Shown in pieces: positions 37,501 to 52,500 of a DNA stretch of 64,000 nt. How positions within the stretch are numbered: the first letter of the stretch is position 1; the number at the start of each line of letters is the position of its first letter. This DNA is from Sarcophilus harrisii (lineage: Eukaryota; Chordata; Mammalia; Dasyuromorphia; Dasyuridae): NCBI RefSeq assembly GCF_902635505.1, contig NC_045427.1, forward strand, positions 53,656,539-53,720,538, in the 5' to 3' direction. Below the pieces are notes generated by a model. It saw only the letters and a program-made list of their open reading frames with translations. It was not told where the DNA came from and searched no databases. Both the position numbers and the translations under genes were made by a program.

Positions 37501-40500
37501 TTTTCTAGTAATTCTGTAGATTTAAAGATAACACACATTTAATAAACAAATATCATGGAAAGCAATTCTTTCATTCCATTTTCCAAATTCCTACCTTTAA
37601 TAAATATATACACGAAAAGGAAAATATTAGTTAAGTTGCAATTATTTTTCTCTATAAGTTTTTTAAATGACAGTCTTTTTGGTAGAAATAAAATTGGAGT
37701 TAACCTAAAGTAGGATGCGATTAACCACCTTCGTAATCTTTGTAACTTTATCCTATGCTGATTCAACTTTATTTTCCTAATGAAAGGTATCTTTTTTTTT
37801 TTTAAATGCTTAGTTATCTGCTAACATCAATGGTTTCAAACTCAAATAGAAATAAGGATCACTAAACTACACATAAGGAGCCCTATGGACAGCATACTGA
37901 CTTAGAAAGCCAAATATTAAAGTTATCTGTGTTCTATTATATTTTTATTTATTTTGTTAACAATGTCTCAGTTACATTGTAAAAGTTTCACCCCCACTTG
38001 AGACCGCATGTTTGACACCTCTGGTCTATGTCACAGTAACATTGATGTTGGGAGCACTGTCTTCTCTTGGTCTCTTATTAGTTCCTCCCCCACAAGCTTT
38101 AACCTAAGTCTCAAAAAAGTGGATAGAGTAGTGGTGTTTTGAACTCAGGATGCAAATATAAGGCCAGTATAAAAACTACTTTGCAAAGTAGAAAAACAAA
38201 TATAATTTTACAGTTTTTTATTAAGTAATTCCCTTGAAAATTAGTAGCTTAGGAAATATCGATTAATTAAAGATCTCCTTGATTCCCCCTATCCCAAGTA
38301 TAAACAAATATGCAAATTTAAAATTCCAATTATGGCAAGTTTTAGAATTCCCATTACTAATATGCTGCTTTTTTCCCCACATATATTTTCTCACTTCTCA
38401 ATGCTATAAAGTAGGCATAGCAAATATTAGTATGCTTGAAAAATTTTTCTATATGACAGCTAATAAGTGGAAGACATGAGTTTGGGTTTTCTGATTCTAG
38501 CCTAATAACCTTTCCATTTATACCATATTTAACATAGATTTTCATATTTTGCTGGAAACATAAAGGAACACTTCCTATAATGAAAATGTTTATACAAATT
38601 TCCCTCTGGTTGCTAAGTCTATGAATCTAACAAAGTAATGTCACATAAGACAGTATCCAAGAAATGGAGTAAATGGGTAGATGATGCTTGTAACATTTGC
38701 CACTTTCACCTAAACATAGATGAAGCACTTTTCACTTGTTGGGTCATAACTGGGAGCTTTTAGGGTCAATTCCATTGCACTCCGAGTCCTCATTCCCTGG
38801 AAATTTTCTTTCCTTCTTTAGACTTCAGACAGCAATTTGTATATTCCTAATAAATTTTGAACTGAATTGATTAATACATCTAATAGCCATAGTCTTACCA
38901 CAGCTATAAAAACAAACTCCAAATATATGTCAGGATAGGCATGGTTGGATAACATTTGTCTACAAAAGATCTGAAAGTGTTAGTGGTCTGAAAATTCAGT
39001 GACTCAACAGTGTGACATGGCAAACAAAAAAGCTCATGCAATCATAGGAAGCATGTAAGAGGAGCATTATGTCCAGAATTAGGGACGTGATATTTCTTAC
39101 TGTACTCAGGCCTAGACAGACCACATCTGTAATATTATGTACAGTTCTTGTTTGTTACCACATTTTAGGAAAGAAAGCGATAAAGTTAGAAAATGTCCAG
39201 AGATGGGTACCCAGGATGACAAAAGGATAATCTCACATGAGGGTTAGTTTTAGGAATTAGGGATGTTTAACTTGTAGAAGGAAAGACTGAAAAGGAATAT
39301 GACAGCTGTCTGCAAGTACCTGAAGGACTGTCACATACATATGCCGCACCTGGCCTCACAGGGCAGACTAGAAACAATGGTACAAGTTGCAGAGATGAGA
39401 AGCAACTTCTAACTATGAGAACTACCAAAAACGAATGGATGGCCTCAGAAAGCAGTGGTTTCCCTCTCATTATAGATGTGCCCTTTGGTATAATCACTTT
39501 CACACCATAGATTTTACCTTAAGTCCAATCCCTAGACAGAGTCCCATGAAGGAAGACAGGTTTTTACTTCTATCTTTCCCAGAATCTAACAACACTGACA
39601 TTTTGTAAATGGAACTGAATTTATCTAAAACTTCTATTAACTAAAGGTGTTTTAGAAGCATGGTCAAAATGTTCTTCTACAATTACATATCCCATTCTCA
39701 GAAAAGGCAATTTAGCAATGAAACACACTCAATAAAGAAAAATTTTATACCTTACTCCTCTCTCCAATTGGCTAAGTCCAATTGCAAAGAAAATTATCTT
39801 CGCCCTAATTCAATTCCTTTAAATTCTCATTGGACTCTAGAATAAATACTATACTTGAAAGTGACAAAACTGTCTTCTTGGTGCCTGTTAATGACATTTT
39901 ACTTTTTAAAATAAATGATTTATGTGGTTATTGTTTTATTGACCTCTTAAGAACACAATTTTTCACAGCAACCAATCCAGAAATTATCTTCTATACTGCC
40001 CTTACGTGAGGTTGAGAATATCTGATACTCTCAACTTCCTCTTCCTCTAGAGTTGTAAAACAACTCTTATTCTTTCCAGTTTCAGACAAGAAGAGGTGCC
40101 TTCCTTTCCTCTATCTCCTCAAGAGCCTTGGTTCTATCACTCAAGCCCCTTCTGATGTTTCTTCAAGTTTGAACCCAACCTTCAAAAAACAGGAAGCATT
40201 AAAAAATTATTCCATAAACATTTTCTTTTATGCAATTTTTCTGCATATGAAGAGATTGTTATATTTCCATCACAAGAGTAAATATGAGGTGATGTATGAC
40301 AATAAAACTGAAATTTTATCATTAGTGTCCTATACACAGATAACAATATTAGTTACTTCAAATAAGTCTCCAGAAATATAAAATTGCAATGTACATATGG
40401 AAAATTCCAAACGCAAAAAGACAATTTCTAGTTAAAATAAGATATTAAAAAATTACCTGCAAGTTCACCAATTCTTCACAAAATATTTAAATGCAGTAAA

Positions 40501-43500
40501 ATGTCAATTTGGGAGGCATTCTATTTAGGTTATGATTATCAGGAATGTAAATTCAATGGTTCTACAACATTAAAATCAAGTCTTTGGCATCCCCTTGTGG
40601 TTTCTTTTATTAACTGCAAATACATATCTATTTCAAGATGGTGTCAATTTATAATCTGACATGAAAAGATCACCAAATCATAGATTTGTGATAATAAAAA
40701 ATAATTTAAAAAGTCATCTAGATGAAATCTAAAAATCAAGAGACACATTTTAGGTCACACAGGTATTGATAGAGAAGGATTCAATCTCAGATAGCTGAAC
40801 TAGCACTCCAAATCCAATATTCTTTCCAAGACAGATTTAAAAATACTGGGTTTATTTATTATAGATTTTTTGCAGATGACTAATACATTCTTCAAAATTT
40901 TCCATATTTTCCAGAATATTCTAAAAGAGAAAAATGATTTCATGTAATTACCACATGGATCAGTGTAAAGAGAACTGAATGTAGAGATGGCAGATCTGAG
41001 CTAAAGTCCCAGGTATAACAACTATTACCTGACCCTGGGTAAGTCACTGAAACTCTTTTAAAACCTCAAATTCTTTATTTTTAAAATCAGAGTAACACTT
41101 ACATTGTAAGATTAACACTTACATTGTAAGATCTTTGTCAAGAAGGTAGTTTATAAAATATAAAGAGTTACAGAAATATGATCACTGTTACAACCATCTT
41201 CCTATTTTTTAAGTTATAATATTCAAATAAGGGCTGTCCACTATTTATAGAACCTACCATGATGAAGAGGAAAGTGCTTGGGCTTTGGCGACTAAGGATC
41301 TCAACTGATTCCTGCAATTCAGTGACTGTGCAACCCAGAGCACTCAAATCACTTCCCCTCCCCAAATTTCTTCACTTTAAAAATCAGAATACTACTACTT
41401 ATGTCTCAGAAATGTTGGGGAGGATTTTGTAACCTTTACAAGTTAACAGAAATTAAGTTAACCAAAACATAAAAGAGATTGTCCCTGATTAACTTTAAAA
41501 CATTAATTTAATTTTTAAATATTCTGCCAAAGTTTCCTTCATTGTCCTATAGTCTCTGAAATACAAATATATAGGATATATCTACCCTTAAGGAGATTAA
41601 AAATTCTCAACTGACAACTGACTTATTGATAGCATTTGTTTTCCTACATTTCTTATTGAACTTTGTCTTAAAGTAAGATACAACCACTCATATTCAAAAG
41701 CTCTTTATACCTCACTTATCTTTCAATGGAATGTTTCTATTTCAAATTATATGAACCTTTAAATTTTTCTTTCTTTCTTCAAAGTAAGTAAATCAAACAA
41801 TAAACATTCATTTATGTGAAAGGAAGGGCAACAATTTCTTTAAGGTGAATTTAAACATAAGAGAACACAGTTGAAAGATTTTCATTTACAATGTAATCAA
41901 AGAAATGTATGATATGAAAAAAGGATAGACTAATTATATATTAAGAAATAAATCAGTTGCTCTGCTGGTAACTACATAATCTCAAGAGACATAAAGGAAA
42001 GCCTCCACTATACTGGATAAATATGGACAAAGAGTCAGAGAGTGGGAGGGAATTGGTAGAAGGGGTATCTGCAATGATAAAATCATAACAGATCCACCCA
42101 ATCATCACACTTGTACCATTATTTTTATATGGCAAAGGCAAATAATATCACAAATTGTTCAAGTATGACAGAAGTAAACCTAGAATAATTCTCTACAAGA
42201 GCTCTTATCATCAATTTCCAAGTTTATAGGTTAAGATATCTACTTATGAAATATCTGAGGAAAAATATCAACTTTAATTCTTTAAAATTAAATATTTTAA
42301 TTTTTATAACCTTATGAATCCACATAATTTCCATTTCAACAAAAAGTTACTAATCTAACATTTTAAAAAGCTAAGACCATTTAGAAGATACTATGGTCAA
42401 ATTATACTTAAGATGCCCATTTATTAGACATTTTCTTGGCAAAATAATTACAAAGGCCACAAAATAAACCTACTATGGATTAATATTTTACACTGGTTCA
42501 CAAATGAATGTCTTCTTCCATCTTGTGGTCAAAGAATATTACTGCACAAAAGGATTAAATGCTCTATTAAAACAGCCAATCACTAGAATTACAATAGGAA
42601 AACTAAGGAAAATTTGCTTAAAGTTCACAGTATTATTGCTTCTTCTGCTTAAATAAAGCTTACAGTTCAGTGAAAGACAAAGATTCTGAATATACAATCA
42701 GAAGCAGAAGGTAGAGTGGCAATGGCTAGGAAGTCAGTCAGTCAGTCCATTTAATCCAACAATCGGGTAGGAAAAATATGAGAGAAGACAGAGATGGGGA
42801 CTGAGAAACACAGCATTAGACTCAAAAGGAAAATCAGACAAGAATAAGAGACAATTTATTAAATATCTATCATGTTTAAGACATGGTTCTAGGTACTAGA
42901 AGAAACTCAGAAAGAGGGATGTAGATACTGAAGACATAGGATAACATCAGTGATTATGAAAAGACAAGTTAATAGGAGGAAGAAGAGAAGAAAAATTTTA
43001 AAAAGAATCATAGGCCAAATGTTAGAAAAAGCTTAGAAACCTTATAAATTTGAAAAGAGCAGCTCTCAAGGAGAAAGTTCCCTTCATTATTACCTGACAA
43101 GTGACTACTTGGTTAATAGCACTCTTAATGATGGGGGAAGAAAATGGGAATGAGACAATAAACTGTGATATAGCTTACTATATGATTGTGAGATTTCTGG
43201 CTTGATGATCTGATAGAGTTCACATTTGCATAGTACTTAACTATTTACAAAATGCTTTTTTAACAACCTTGGAAAGCAGGTAATTCAAGTATTACTATTC
43301 CCATCTGTAAAATGAGGAAATTATAGCTCAGAGAGATGAACTGACCTAAACAAGGTTTCAGAACCCAAGCTTGTCAAAATCAAGTCAAGCTCTGACGTAT
43401 GTTCTTCTTCAAAGATGATGCAATCATATTTCTAAAAAGTAATATATTCCTTCCCAACCTCAATTCCCTTCAAAAACTAGAATATGTTAACTTCTGTGAG

Positions 43501-46500
43501 TTGTCGATCTGAGTTACCTGAGGAATGCATTTGAAATAACAAAATATTCCTTTGTATCCCCCTAAGCCAGCTATAAATTTTAAGCTATGCCACATAATCT
43601 ATATCTAACTGACTAATACAATTCAAAGTTGACTATTGGGTTTCTATTCTGTTTCATTTGAGAGGTAGTATTCTTCTATTAGTACACATTTCCAATCCTT
43701 ACTGGCAACCCACACTACAATCAGCAACTCTATGTAGATGAAGTCCCACATCTATCTATCCTTTTTGTGTGCAATACTACCTAGCTGCAAAAGATTTCAA
43801 AATAAGCTATAATTAAAAGAATTATTTCGTAGTATGAAAGCAAAGAAAATGAAAACTTAATAATCAGGAACTTAAGTGCTGACTCACACTATAATCAGTA
43901 GATGAAAGAGTTTAACTTTATGAAATCTGTTGGAGCATAAAAAAATGCAGTCACTCGATGGCTTATTTTTAATGTATACCATACATAGCTGACATACATT
44001 AAATTTCTACATATATCAATTAGTTGTAATAAAATCAGTATTACTTCTCAAGCATTGTAGATTTTCTTATATAAAGAGTAACATTTTGCTATTATGCATA
44101 TTTTATGCATTAAAATTGGATTTCCCCATCAAAATTAGGATTTAAAGGTCATATTACCATTTAAAATCCATGAAAACTTCAGGTGCAGAATTTTCATTGA
44201 TTCATAAGACTCATTAATTGACACGTAACCGATATTCAGATGTTCTTGACCTGCTTTTCTGTGATCTTCCTAACTGTCCAGAATACGCTCCAAGTCTCTT
44301 TCTTTTCCTCAATAAGACCCATTTGGTAGAACACGCTATCTTGGTCACCTGATCTGGTGAAGGACAGCAAAGTGACCAACATTTACTACTACCCATTGGC
44401 TATAGAAATACTTTATGTCTTAAGAGTAGGAGTTGAACTTTAGTTCCTACAGAATAGAGATATATACCATAATTATCTTTTTGGTAAATTTCAGCAAAAG
44501 AATACAGTATGATTTTGGTAATGTCTTGAACTACCATAATCTCAAAACTACAAGTGATTTTTCTAAAAACCACTGAAGTATTCTGGCAACGTCATATATA
44601 CTTCACTGTAAATGACCTATTCAAAATTAAGACTTAAAATGAATCTTAACTATCTTATTCATTTTTAAACAAGGAAATTGTTTACTTCTAAGGAAATATA
44701 GGCTTTTGAAATTTACACCAATATCTTGTGTTTTACTTTTTTAGTAAAACTTTTGTTTTACTTTACTGTATTTGTTAGGTTTTACAAAGTTGAAAAGGCT
44801 GCATCTGTCCTAGATGGACAGACTAGAGACTATTCAAGGACAAGAATAGCTAAAGTGTAAGCAGGAGATGGTATTTCCATCTCCAATAATACAAATAAAT
44901 ATAGAGGATCAAAGGGACCATTTAGTGAAAAGGTATTGCTTTATGAATTTACTTCTCTAGGACTTCAGTTTCTTACTTGTAGGTAAACGGTCTCTAGACT
45001 GAACCAGACTGAACAGACTATAAAGTCCCTCCTAACTGACATTCTAGCACTGTGAGCTTTATTCTGGTCTCCAAGACAGCCAAATGGGCTTTAGTTAATG
45101 ATGTAGTGTCAGTACTCCACCTCACATTATAAATGATAAAGAGTAACAAAACTAAATCAGTTATATTTCTTCACTCAACAAGTAGAATTGTTAATTTTTT
45201 TAAACACCAAAAGAAAACTTGAGAGACCCTCTAGTTCAACTCATTTACAAAATAGAATTTGTAGCCCAGAGAAGTGGCTTGTCTAGGAGTCATGTCCTAG
45301 TCACATGACTCGTTAAATAAGGAGAGAGGCAGGGCTAGAACTGCACAATTCCTATCAACTTTGTTCTATTTTATTTAAACATTTACTAAATTATATTTGT
45401 TTCCTGTAAGCTACACAATGACAAACTTTAAAAAAAAATAAGCCTCAACGAGTTTTCTTTAAAGTAAAGAATGCAAATTACAAAAGAATACCCGTTAAAA
45501 GGTTAAGACATTTTATAATGAACAGCTATAAATCAGTTCCAATAGAGCAGTAATGAAATGAACCAGCTACACCCAGTGAAAGAACTCTGGGAGATGACTA
45601 TGAACCACTACATAGAATTCCCAATCCCTCTATTTTTGTCTGCCTGCATTTTTGATTTTCTTCACAGGTATGTATACAATTTCAAAGTCCGATTCTTTTT
45701 GTACAGCAAAATAACTGTACAGACATGTATACATATATGGTATTTAACTTATACTTTTAACATATTTAACATGTATTGGTCAACCTGCCACCTGGAGAAG
45801 GGTGGGGGAAAAGAGGGGAAAAAATGGAACAAAAGGTTTTGCACTTGTCAATTCTGAAAAATTACCCATGCATATATCTTCTAAATAAAAAGCTATAATA
45901 AAAAAAAAAAAAAAAAAAACGAATGGCTATGAGACAATGTGATCTCCCCATCCCCCCCAAAAGTTCGCCTATATGGCCACAACTAAAGCAAAACTTTAGA
46001 GAGAAAAACAATTTTGAGAAACATAATAAAAAGGTCACACTCTAGTAAATATATCAAAAGCACAGCAAACTCTTCATTATTTATGCAAATGTAAATAATA
46101 ATCTAAATAATATGCACTTTTAAATATATGATTTACTTTATATTGACATATTAGGGATTCAAAATAATTGACTGGGGATAAGCTATTAAATTTATCTGGC
46201 TTCTCTACATTAAATCCCTATTCAGCTGCTTCCCATTTCCACAGAGAAAGTACAAGAGATTACCCTCTGAAGGGCTATCCTTCTCTCCCTTTCCCCACTT
46301 CTCTTCTTATTGGCTCACACCTTCCTTGAGATAAAGGAGGAAACTTGATGTTTTGGTTTCTAAAAACCTTCTTTTTCAATACTACTTCAATGCAAACTGC
46401 TATAAAGGAATCATCAATAAGTAGACATAGTTGGTAGCATTAAGGAAAGACTTGGGAAGAATGAACACAAGGTGGAAGCAATATTTGGTAAGGAAAAAAC

Positions 46501-49500
46501 TATGAAAAACTGATTACAGTTGGCTTCAAGATACTTTGCACAATTTCTTTTCCAAACAGTACCTTTTTATTTTGCCTTTTTTTTTTTAGCCTCTGGAAAA
46601 TTTTTAAATTAAGCTACTCCTTCCTGAATAAACACCAAATAATATCAGAAGGATGCTTACTGGACTATAGGGAGAAGGAATTGGGTATAGTGGCTTGTGG
46701 AAAAATCTACAAAAAGGATTGCCCATAAAAATAGTTTCCCATTGATTTCAAACTACATATATACAATAATAAACATAAAATTACACTGCAAGTGATGTAG
46801 TCATCTTAATAATTTAATACAAGTCAAATCTCATTATGACAAAGTTCAACTTTTTTTTATAACTAGAATTTAATATATTATTTTAAATAAGTGGACTTAA
46901 AAATCTTAATACAAATTTTTGATGTCATGATCTTTACCCAAAACAACTTAAAAATCCTTTCAAATCCTCTCCAAAGTAAAAAGTGAACTGCATAATATTT
47001 TAAATTACAAAATGGGAAAATTTTAATGAAACATACTCATGCTTTTCATGTCACTAGAGAAAATTAATTAACCTAACAGCCAAAATAGATCTTACTTTAA
47101 GTGAAGTTGAGAGAAAATTTTGAAAATTGCCACCAATTTAACTACAAGTATTTCTAATAATTTGGTACGTTAAGATAAAGCCAGGGATCTATGTAAAAAG
47201 GAATTGTATTTTCAAAACACCCTAGAATTTTGCTGTTATATGATTTCTACAACTTGCGTTATTTTGAAAAAAGCAGAGTAAATTTCTGCAAATTGCTACC
47301 AGGTACTTTTAATACCTGAAAGAAAGATCAAATCATGTATGTATACATATAAATATGTACCTTCTCAAGAAATATGTCATAGAATTAATTCACAAGAGTA
47401 ATCTAATTTTATCATATAAATTAATTAGAATTTCTTTTGGCAAAAATTTAAGGGTTATAGGTCCAAAGATCTACATAGATCTTCCAGTGTATTTCTTCTC
47501 ACATCAACTCTTAATGGATTCATTCCAAAATAGGATACAGTCTACTTCTTAATTATCTTAATATAGTCAACTCTGAATTGGCATAAATTAAATGAATATT
47601 TTAAATTTAATTTTAAATTTAAATTTCAAGCTAGCATCCCCTATACATGAATCATGCTTCAAGGATTGTCTTCTTTAATTACTAATGTGTATCCAAACAT
47701 TGAAAAATTCTAATACTGGCCTAGGCAAAATCTAAGAAACAAAGTCAATTAAGAGAAGGATAGGAAAAGAAATTATATGCAAAATCTCAACTGAATTTTA
47801 CTGGTATATCTATCTGATGATATTTTTGACCATGAATAACCAACATAGGTACTAAGAATCATAGAATTATAGTCAGATTTAGATACTGAAAGGCTCTGAG
47901 AAGTCATCTAATAAAACCTCATTCATTTTAGAGATAAGGAAACTGAGGCAAAAGAAATGATCAACCAAGAATCAGAAAGGTAATGAAAGTAGCAGAGCCA
48001 GAATTAAACCCAGTTCCTTTAACTTTGAGGGTCACGTAAGAATGTGAGACCAAATATAAAACATTAAAAATGGAATGGTTCCCAATCTAAATATGCAAAG
48101 CAGAAAAATAAGTTTATTTCACTTAAAAGGCACCATGTTATGGAAAAGAACATCTGTAAAAAAGTGACAAAACTAATTTTTTAGAAATAAAGAAAATAAA
48201 ATATGGTTGGGAACAGGTTTTTTCCCAGGACCCACAATTCTGCTATAGGTAATAATTTTTTCTTTGGCATCAGAAAGTCTTTCTTGGTTTTTAAGGACTT
48301 TTAAAATATTTGATTCTAAAAATGCCATTTTGAAAACACTACCCTCCTAAGTTTTACAAAGGCAAAAAAAGCAAGCTTTTTTTGTTTCATATGTAATGAC
48401 TGATATGATGCTAAGTTAGAAGTATAATTCCACTACTGATTTGGCAGGGAAAAAAGCTCACCTTCACATCAATAAAATTGCAATCAATACACACCAAAAA
48501 GAAGGGATGATTTGCGGCTTTTTTTTTTTTTTTTTTTTAAATAAAATACACTAAAATAAGAATTGATTGAAAATGAAGGATCTGTTTTTAATAATTCTAA
48601 AATACCAAAAAGAAAGCAATCAAGTAGCTTATATATAAGGTGAAATGACCTAAAAGGTTTTTTTAATTAAAAAAAAAAAATACCCTACCTACTGATTTTT
48701 TATAAAAACTTGTTTCAACCAACTGTTACAAAAATTTCCTTTAAAAAAAAAAAAAATTTTTTTTTTTTGATGCTTTCATTATTACTGATGTAACAAGCTA
48801 AACTTTTGAAATTCTGGATCAAAAGAAATTTGCATCAATAAACAATAATTCAATTGAGGGGGAAGGGAGAGAGGAAATAGGAGGGAGACAATCAGGATTA
48901 AGTGGTTTGTTCAGTCACATACTAGTTAAGTGTCTGAAGCAACAATTGAACTCAGGTACTCCTGACTTCAGAGCCACTGTTCTATCTACTGTAGCACTTA
49001 GCTGCCCCCTCCCTCCCAATCACTTAATATTACAAAGCTGTATCAAATGCACATTTGTTTGACAAGGGCAGTCTCAATTCTGGACATAATGGGATTTTTA
49101 AAAAGAATTATCTTTTTTGTGTGTGTGCATACATGCCCTTAAACCACAGTAAATTCTGAATTTTTAAACCAAAAAAGAGCCCTACAAGTTAGCTCATTAC
49201 TGTGAACACAAGGAACTTAAGCTCTGAATTTTTGTGTAGTGGCATTTTTAAAGTAACCTTGGGACAAAAATTTTCCATACATTTTTCCTGTCCAAATCTA
49301 ATCTCTAGTTTTCTGAAATTCTGAAGAAAATAAATTTCAAGTTCTTGTATATAGGCATTATAAAAGAGTTCCTTTTCAAAAAGCCAACTATTTGCATTAT
49401 GAAACTTTCTTACAATTAAAAAAAAAAAAACACCTGGGAATAGACTAAAATAATATAGTGCAAACTAATGAAAGATTATTTTAAATGTATATAATAACCC

Positions 49501-52500
49501 TTATAGCCTAAAGTAATAAAACCACTTCATTATACCACCAAACTGCTGAGTAATAGAACAAGATTACTCAATCAAAAATTAAAAATATAATTTGTTTGCT
49601 CTAATGATAAATGAGACTTTAAACACTTAACATTGAAGTGTAATTATTTCTTTGTACTTATTATATATTATTTAATTTTTATCATGTAATAGGTAAGTAT
49701 TCCTAATAAATTCCCATAAAATAGGCAGATGATTTAAAATTGCAATGTTTCAGAATTTCAGTAACATAATTTTGGCCCTTCGATCTTATTCTTAAAATGT
49801 TGTTCGATTTTTTAAAAAGTTAAAATCCTTAATCAAAGGTTAATCACAATGGTTCACATCTTCACTCTCAGTTGTAATCTTTGTTAACTATACCTGCAAT
49901 CTTTATGGCTACAGGATCCTCTGAAACTGGAACAAGCCCTTCTTTGACTTCAACCTGTTTTTCAGGGACCAGAGCAGATGTGGCAGGAGGGGAATATTTA
50001 GTTTCAACATAAGCCACAGGTGTGGAAGCAGAGGGCTTAGAATTGTGAAAAAGGCTAGCCCAAGATTTAGCAGGCTGATTAACAGAAACTGATCCTGTCA
50101 CAGGGGTTGGGACTTCAGCAGTAGGTGAAGCATTTTCATGCTTAGCTGGATCTGAGTCAGCACTTTCCACAGTGTATAATTCTACCCCATTGGCAGCTGG
50201 GCCCTCGACAGAGGATTCAAGTGTTTGTCCATTAGAAACTCCAAGATTTTCAGTAGTACCAGTACAAGGCTGTGCAATAGCTGTCCTTAATGGGCTACCC
50301 CTGCCAGCCTCCGAAGGGATGCAAGACTGTTCACAATTAGTAACATGGCATACCTCAGGCTGCCCTGCAGTCCTGATATTGTCTAGTGCTCTAGGAAAAG
50401 AATCATCAGTCACAGTGTCACTGATGAAGTCCACAGAATTTTCAGGGCTATTACAAGTCCTTGGTATAGCTGACGGTGGCATATTTCTCATAAATTCTGT
50501 TTCCTCTGTGCTTATATTGTTCAGTACTGATGAATTTGTATGACCATTAACAAGGGCTTCTGTAGGTACATGGTCATTGCCATCTTTCAAATAACTGTAG
50601 TATCCAGGTGGCCTTTTTTTCTTCTTTTTACGTTCCCTTTGTCCAAGGCCCCCAGAAAGGCCATCATTTTCTGTATTTTCAGCTTCAGCATTAGAACCAT
50701 TATCCAAAGCAAGCACAGGGCTTGTGAACTGGCAGTCGATGGAGTTGTAGTTGGTTTCACTGTGTATGTCATCATGGTTCTTTTTGGAAGTTGTGCAACC
50801 AAGAATAAATTCTGGGGCCTGAGGATTCAGTGTGCTTGAAATACTGTAGTCAGTATTATTCAGTAAAGATTCATCTTGTTCAATAACTTCAGTAACACCA
50901 AACTCAATTCGCTGATACTCTTCCCCTGTTTAAAATAGATAATAATGCCCTATTAAGTTCAATCTTTAAGGAAAAATCACTTTTTCCTATTTCTTGAATA
51001 TTTATATTATGCTTTCCCCCCCAATTTATTAAAAATCTATAAATCCATTATTACTGCAAGAAATGCATTTTTATAACTAAACAAAATCAATTCTAAAGTG
51101 CTTTGCTATCATGAAAAACAATCTTTTATTTTATTCTCAATTACTACTAGGCCATTACAAATTGCATTAAAAAAAAACCCCTAAATCAAAATGAATTTCC
51201 ACTCATTATCCAAATGGTATCCTGACGGTTCCCTTTATACGTACCTTTAAATAAATTCATATTTTCATTGCCCTAATCTATAAAGTAGTAAATGTAAATT
51301 GGCAATTAATATTTTTTTAATATTTACATAAATAACTTGGGGAAATTCAAATCACCATCAACAGAAACAAAACAAAACACATACTTACCACAATCAACAC
51401 TTTCTATAAAAATTTTATAGACTCTGTTACCAAAAAATTCTTAAATTTTTAAGAGACTACAAAAGCTTTTATAAAGTGAAAATATTTTATTTTTTCACAG
51501 ATTCAGACCAAAATCCTTTTTAAAATGAAAAGCCATCAATTTTAAAAGGCATATTTTTGATAGAATATGAATTGGAGAGGATTCAAAGCCCTAATATCTC
51601 ACTAAATTCTTCAGTGTGGAACTGACCTCTCTGCAAAGTATCAAGCAAAATTATTCTAAGAGCTTTAGTTGAATCACTCAGTCTTTATGCCAAGTGATCA
51701 TCATTTATATACACATGTACAATTTAGACCTGTTAAAATTTATAAGATTTGTTCAATGAGCTTTTATGCTAAATGCCTTTCCTTTTAACTCCTATATTTA
51801 ACTCAGCTAAGTGAAGAAACTTATTTCCTCCCCTCCTTTTCCTTTCCTTGAAATAAACTAAATTTGAAGTAATAAAACCTATTTCATTAATTGTCACAGT
51901 ACCACATACAAAAATTAAACTACTCAAATGCCTTAACTTTAAAAACATAATGATGCAAAGGACCATAATTCAGCTTACTGCTATCTAAATGTACTTAACA
52001 CCATGATCATCCTCATCCAGAGGATGTAAAAGTTCTCTACTTTAGAAATGTCAACATTTTATTCACCTTTTGCTAGTATAAACTTACATCGGAGACATGA
52101 AAGCTTAGATCTAAAAATGCACTAGGTGATTAATTTGAAATTATATACTGAGTGCCCAACTTAAGCAAATAAAATATACACAAATTCTCAACAGCTGATA
52201 CAATTCACTGTTATATTCTTTATTTTATACCTCCATCAAACTCAACAAATAATTTTTAAAAATATACAACCAATTCCCTCCCTTAACCCAGGGATAGTGT
52301 GAGCCACTATGAGATTCCTTCTAACCTCTAAGGCAGTTCTTCCCTTGGGGTCCATGGACCTTCAAGGGGGTTTATCAATCATCAATTCTGGGGGAGTCAA
52401 TAAACTTGGATGAGAGAAAAAAAAAGTATCTTTTAAGTATAGTTGGTTTCCTTTGCAATTTAATTTTATCTGTTGAAAATTAGAGGTCCGTAAGTTTCAT

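Larger units (their letters stand above)
37514..49893 (-). other. USP10 intron 4 (12.4 kb)
   Basis: Largest intron in the window. hAT fossil 37826-38032; CR1 38900-39520 (+); MIR about 40690-40835 (-); SINEs about 40955-41165 and 41265-41460 (+); MIR about 43205-43390 (-); SINE tail about 44940-45065 (+); MIR about 45205-45350 (-); LINE 3' end 45548-45922 (+); MIR about 47850-48030 (-); SINE about 48870-49015 (-). 46-47.8 kb and 49.0-49.9 kb look unique. Confidence 0.7.

Noticed and set aside
45480-45940. Target-site duplication around the LINE 3' end
   Set aside because: No convincing direct repeat of 7 bp or more was found flanking the element.
50172-50839. Plus-strand open frames over USP10 exon 4
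   Set aside because: Shadows of the real minus-strand exon; no homology and they cross its acceptor.
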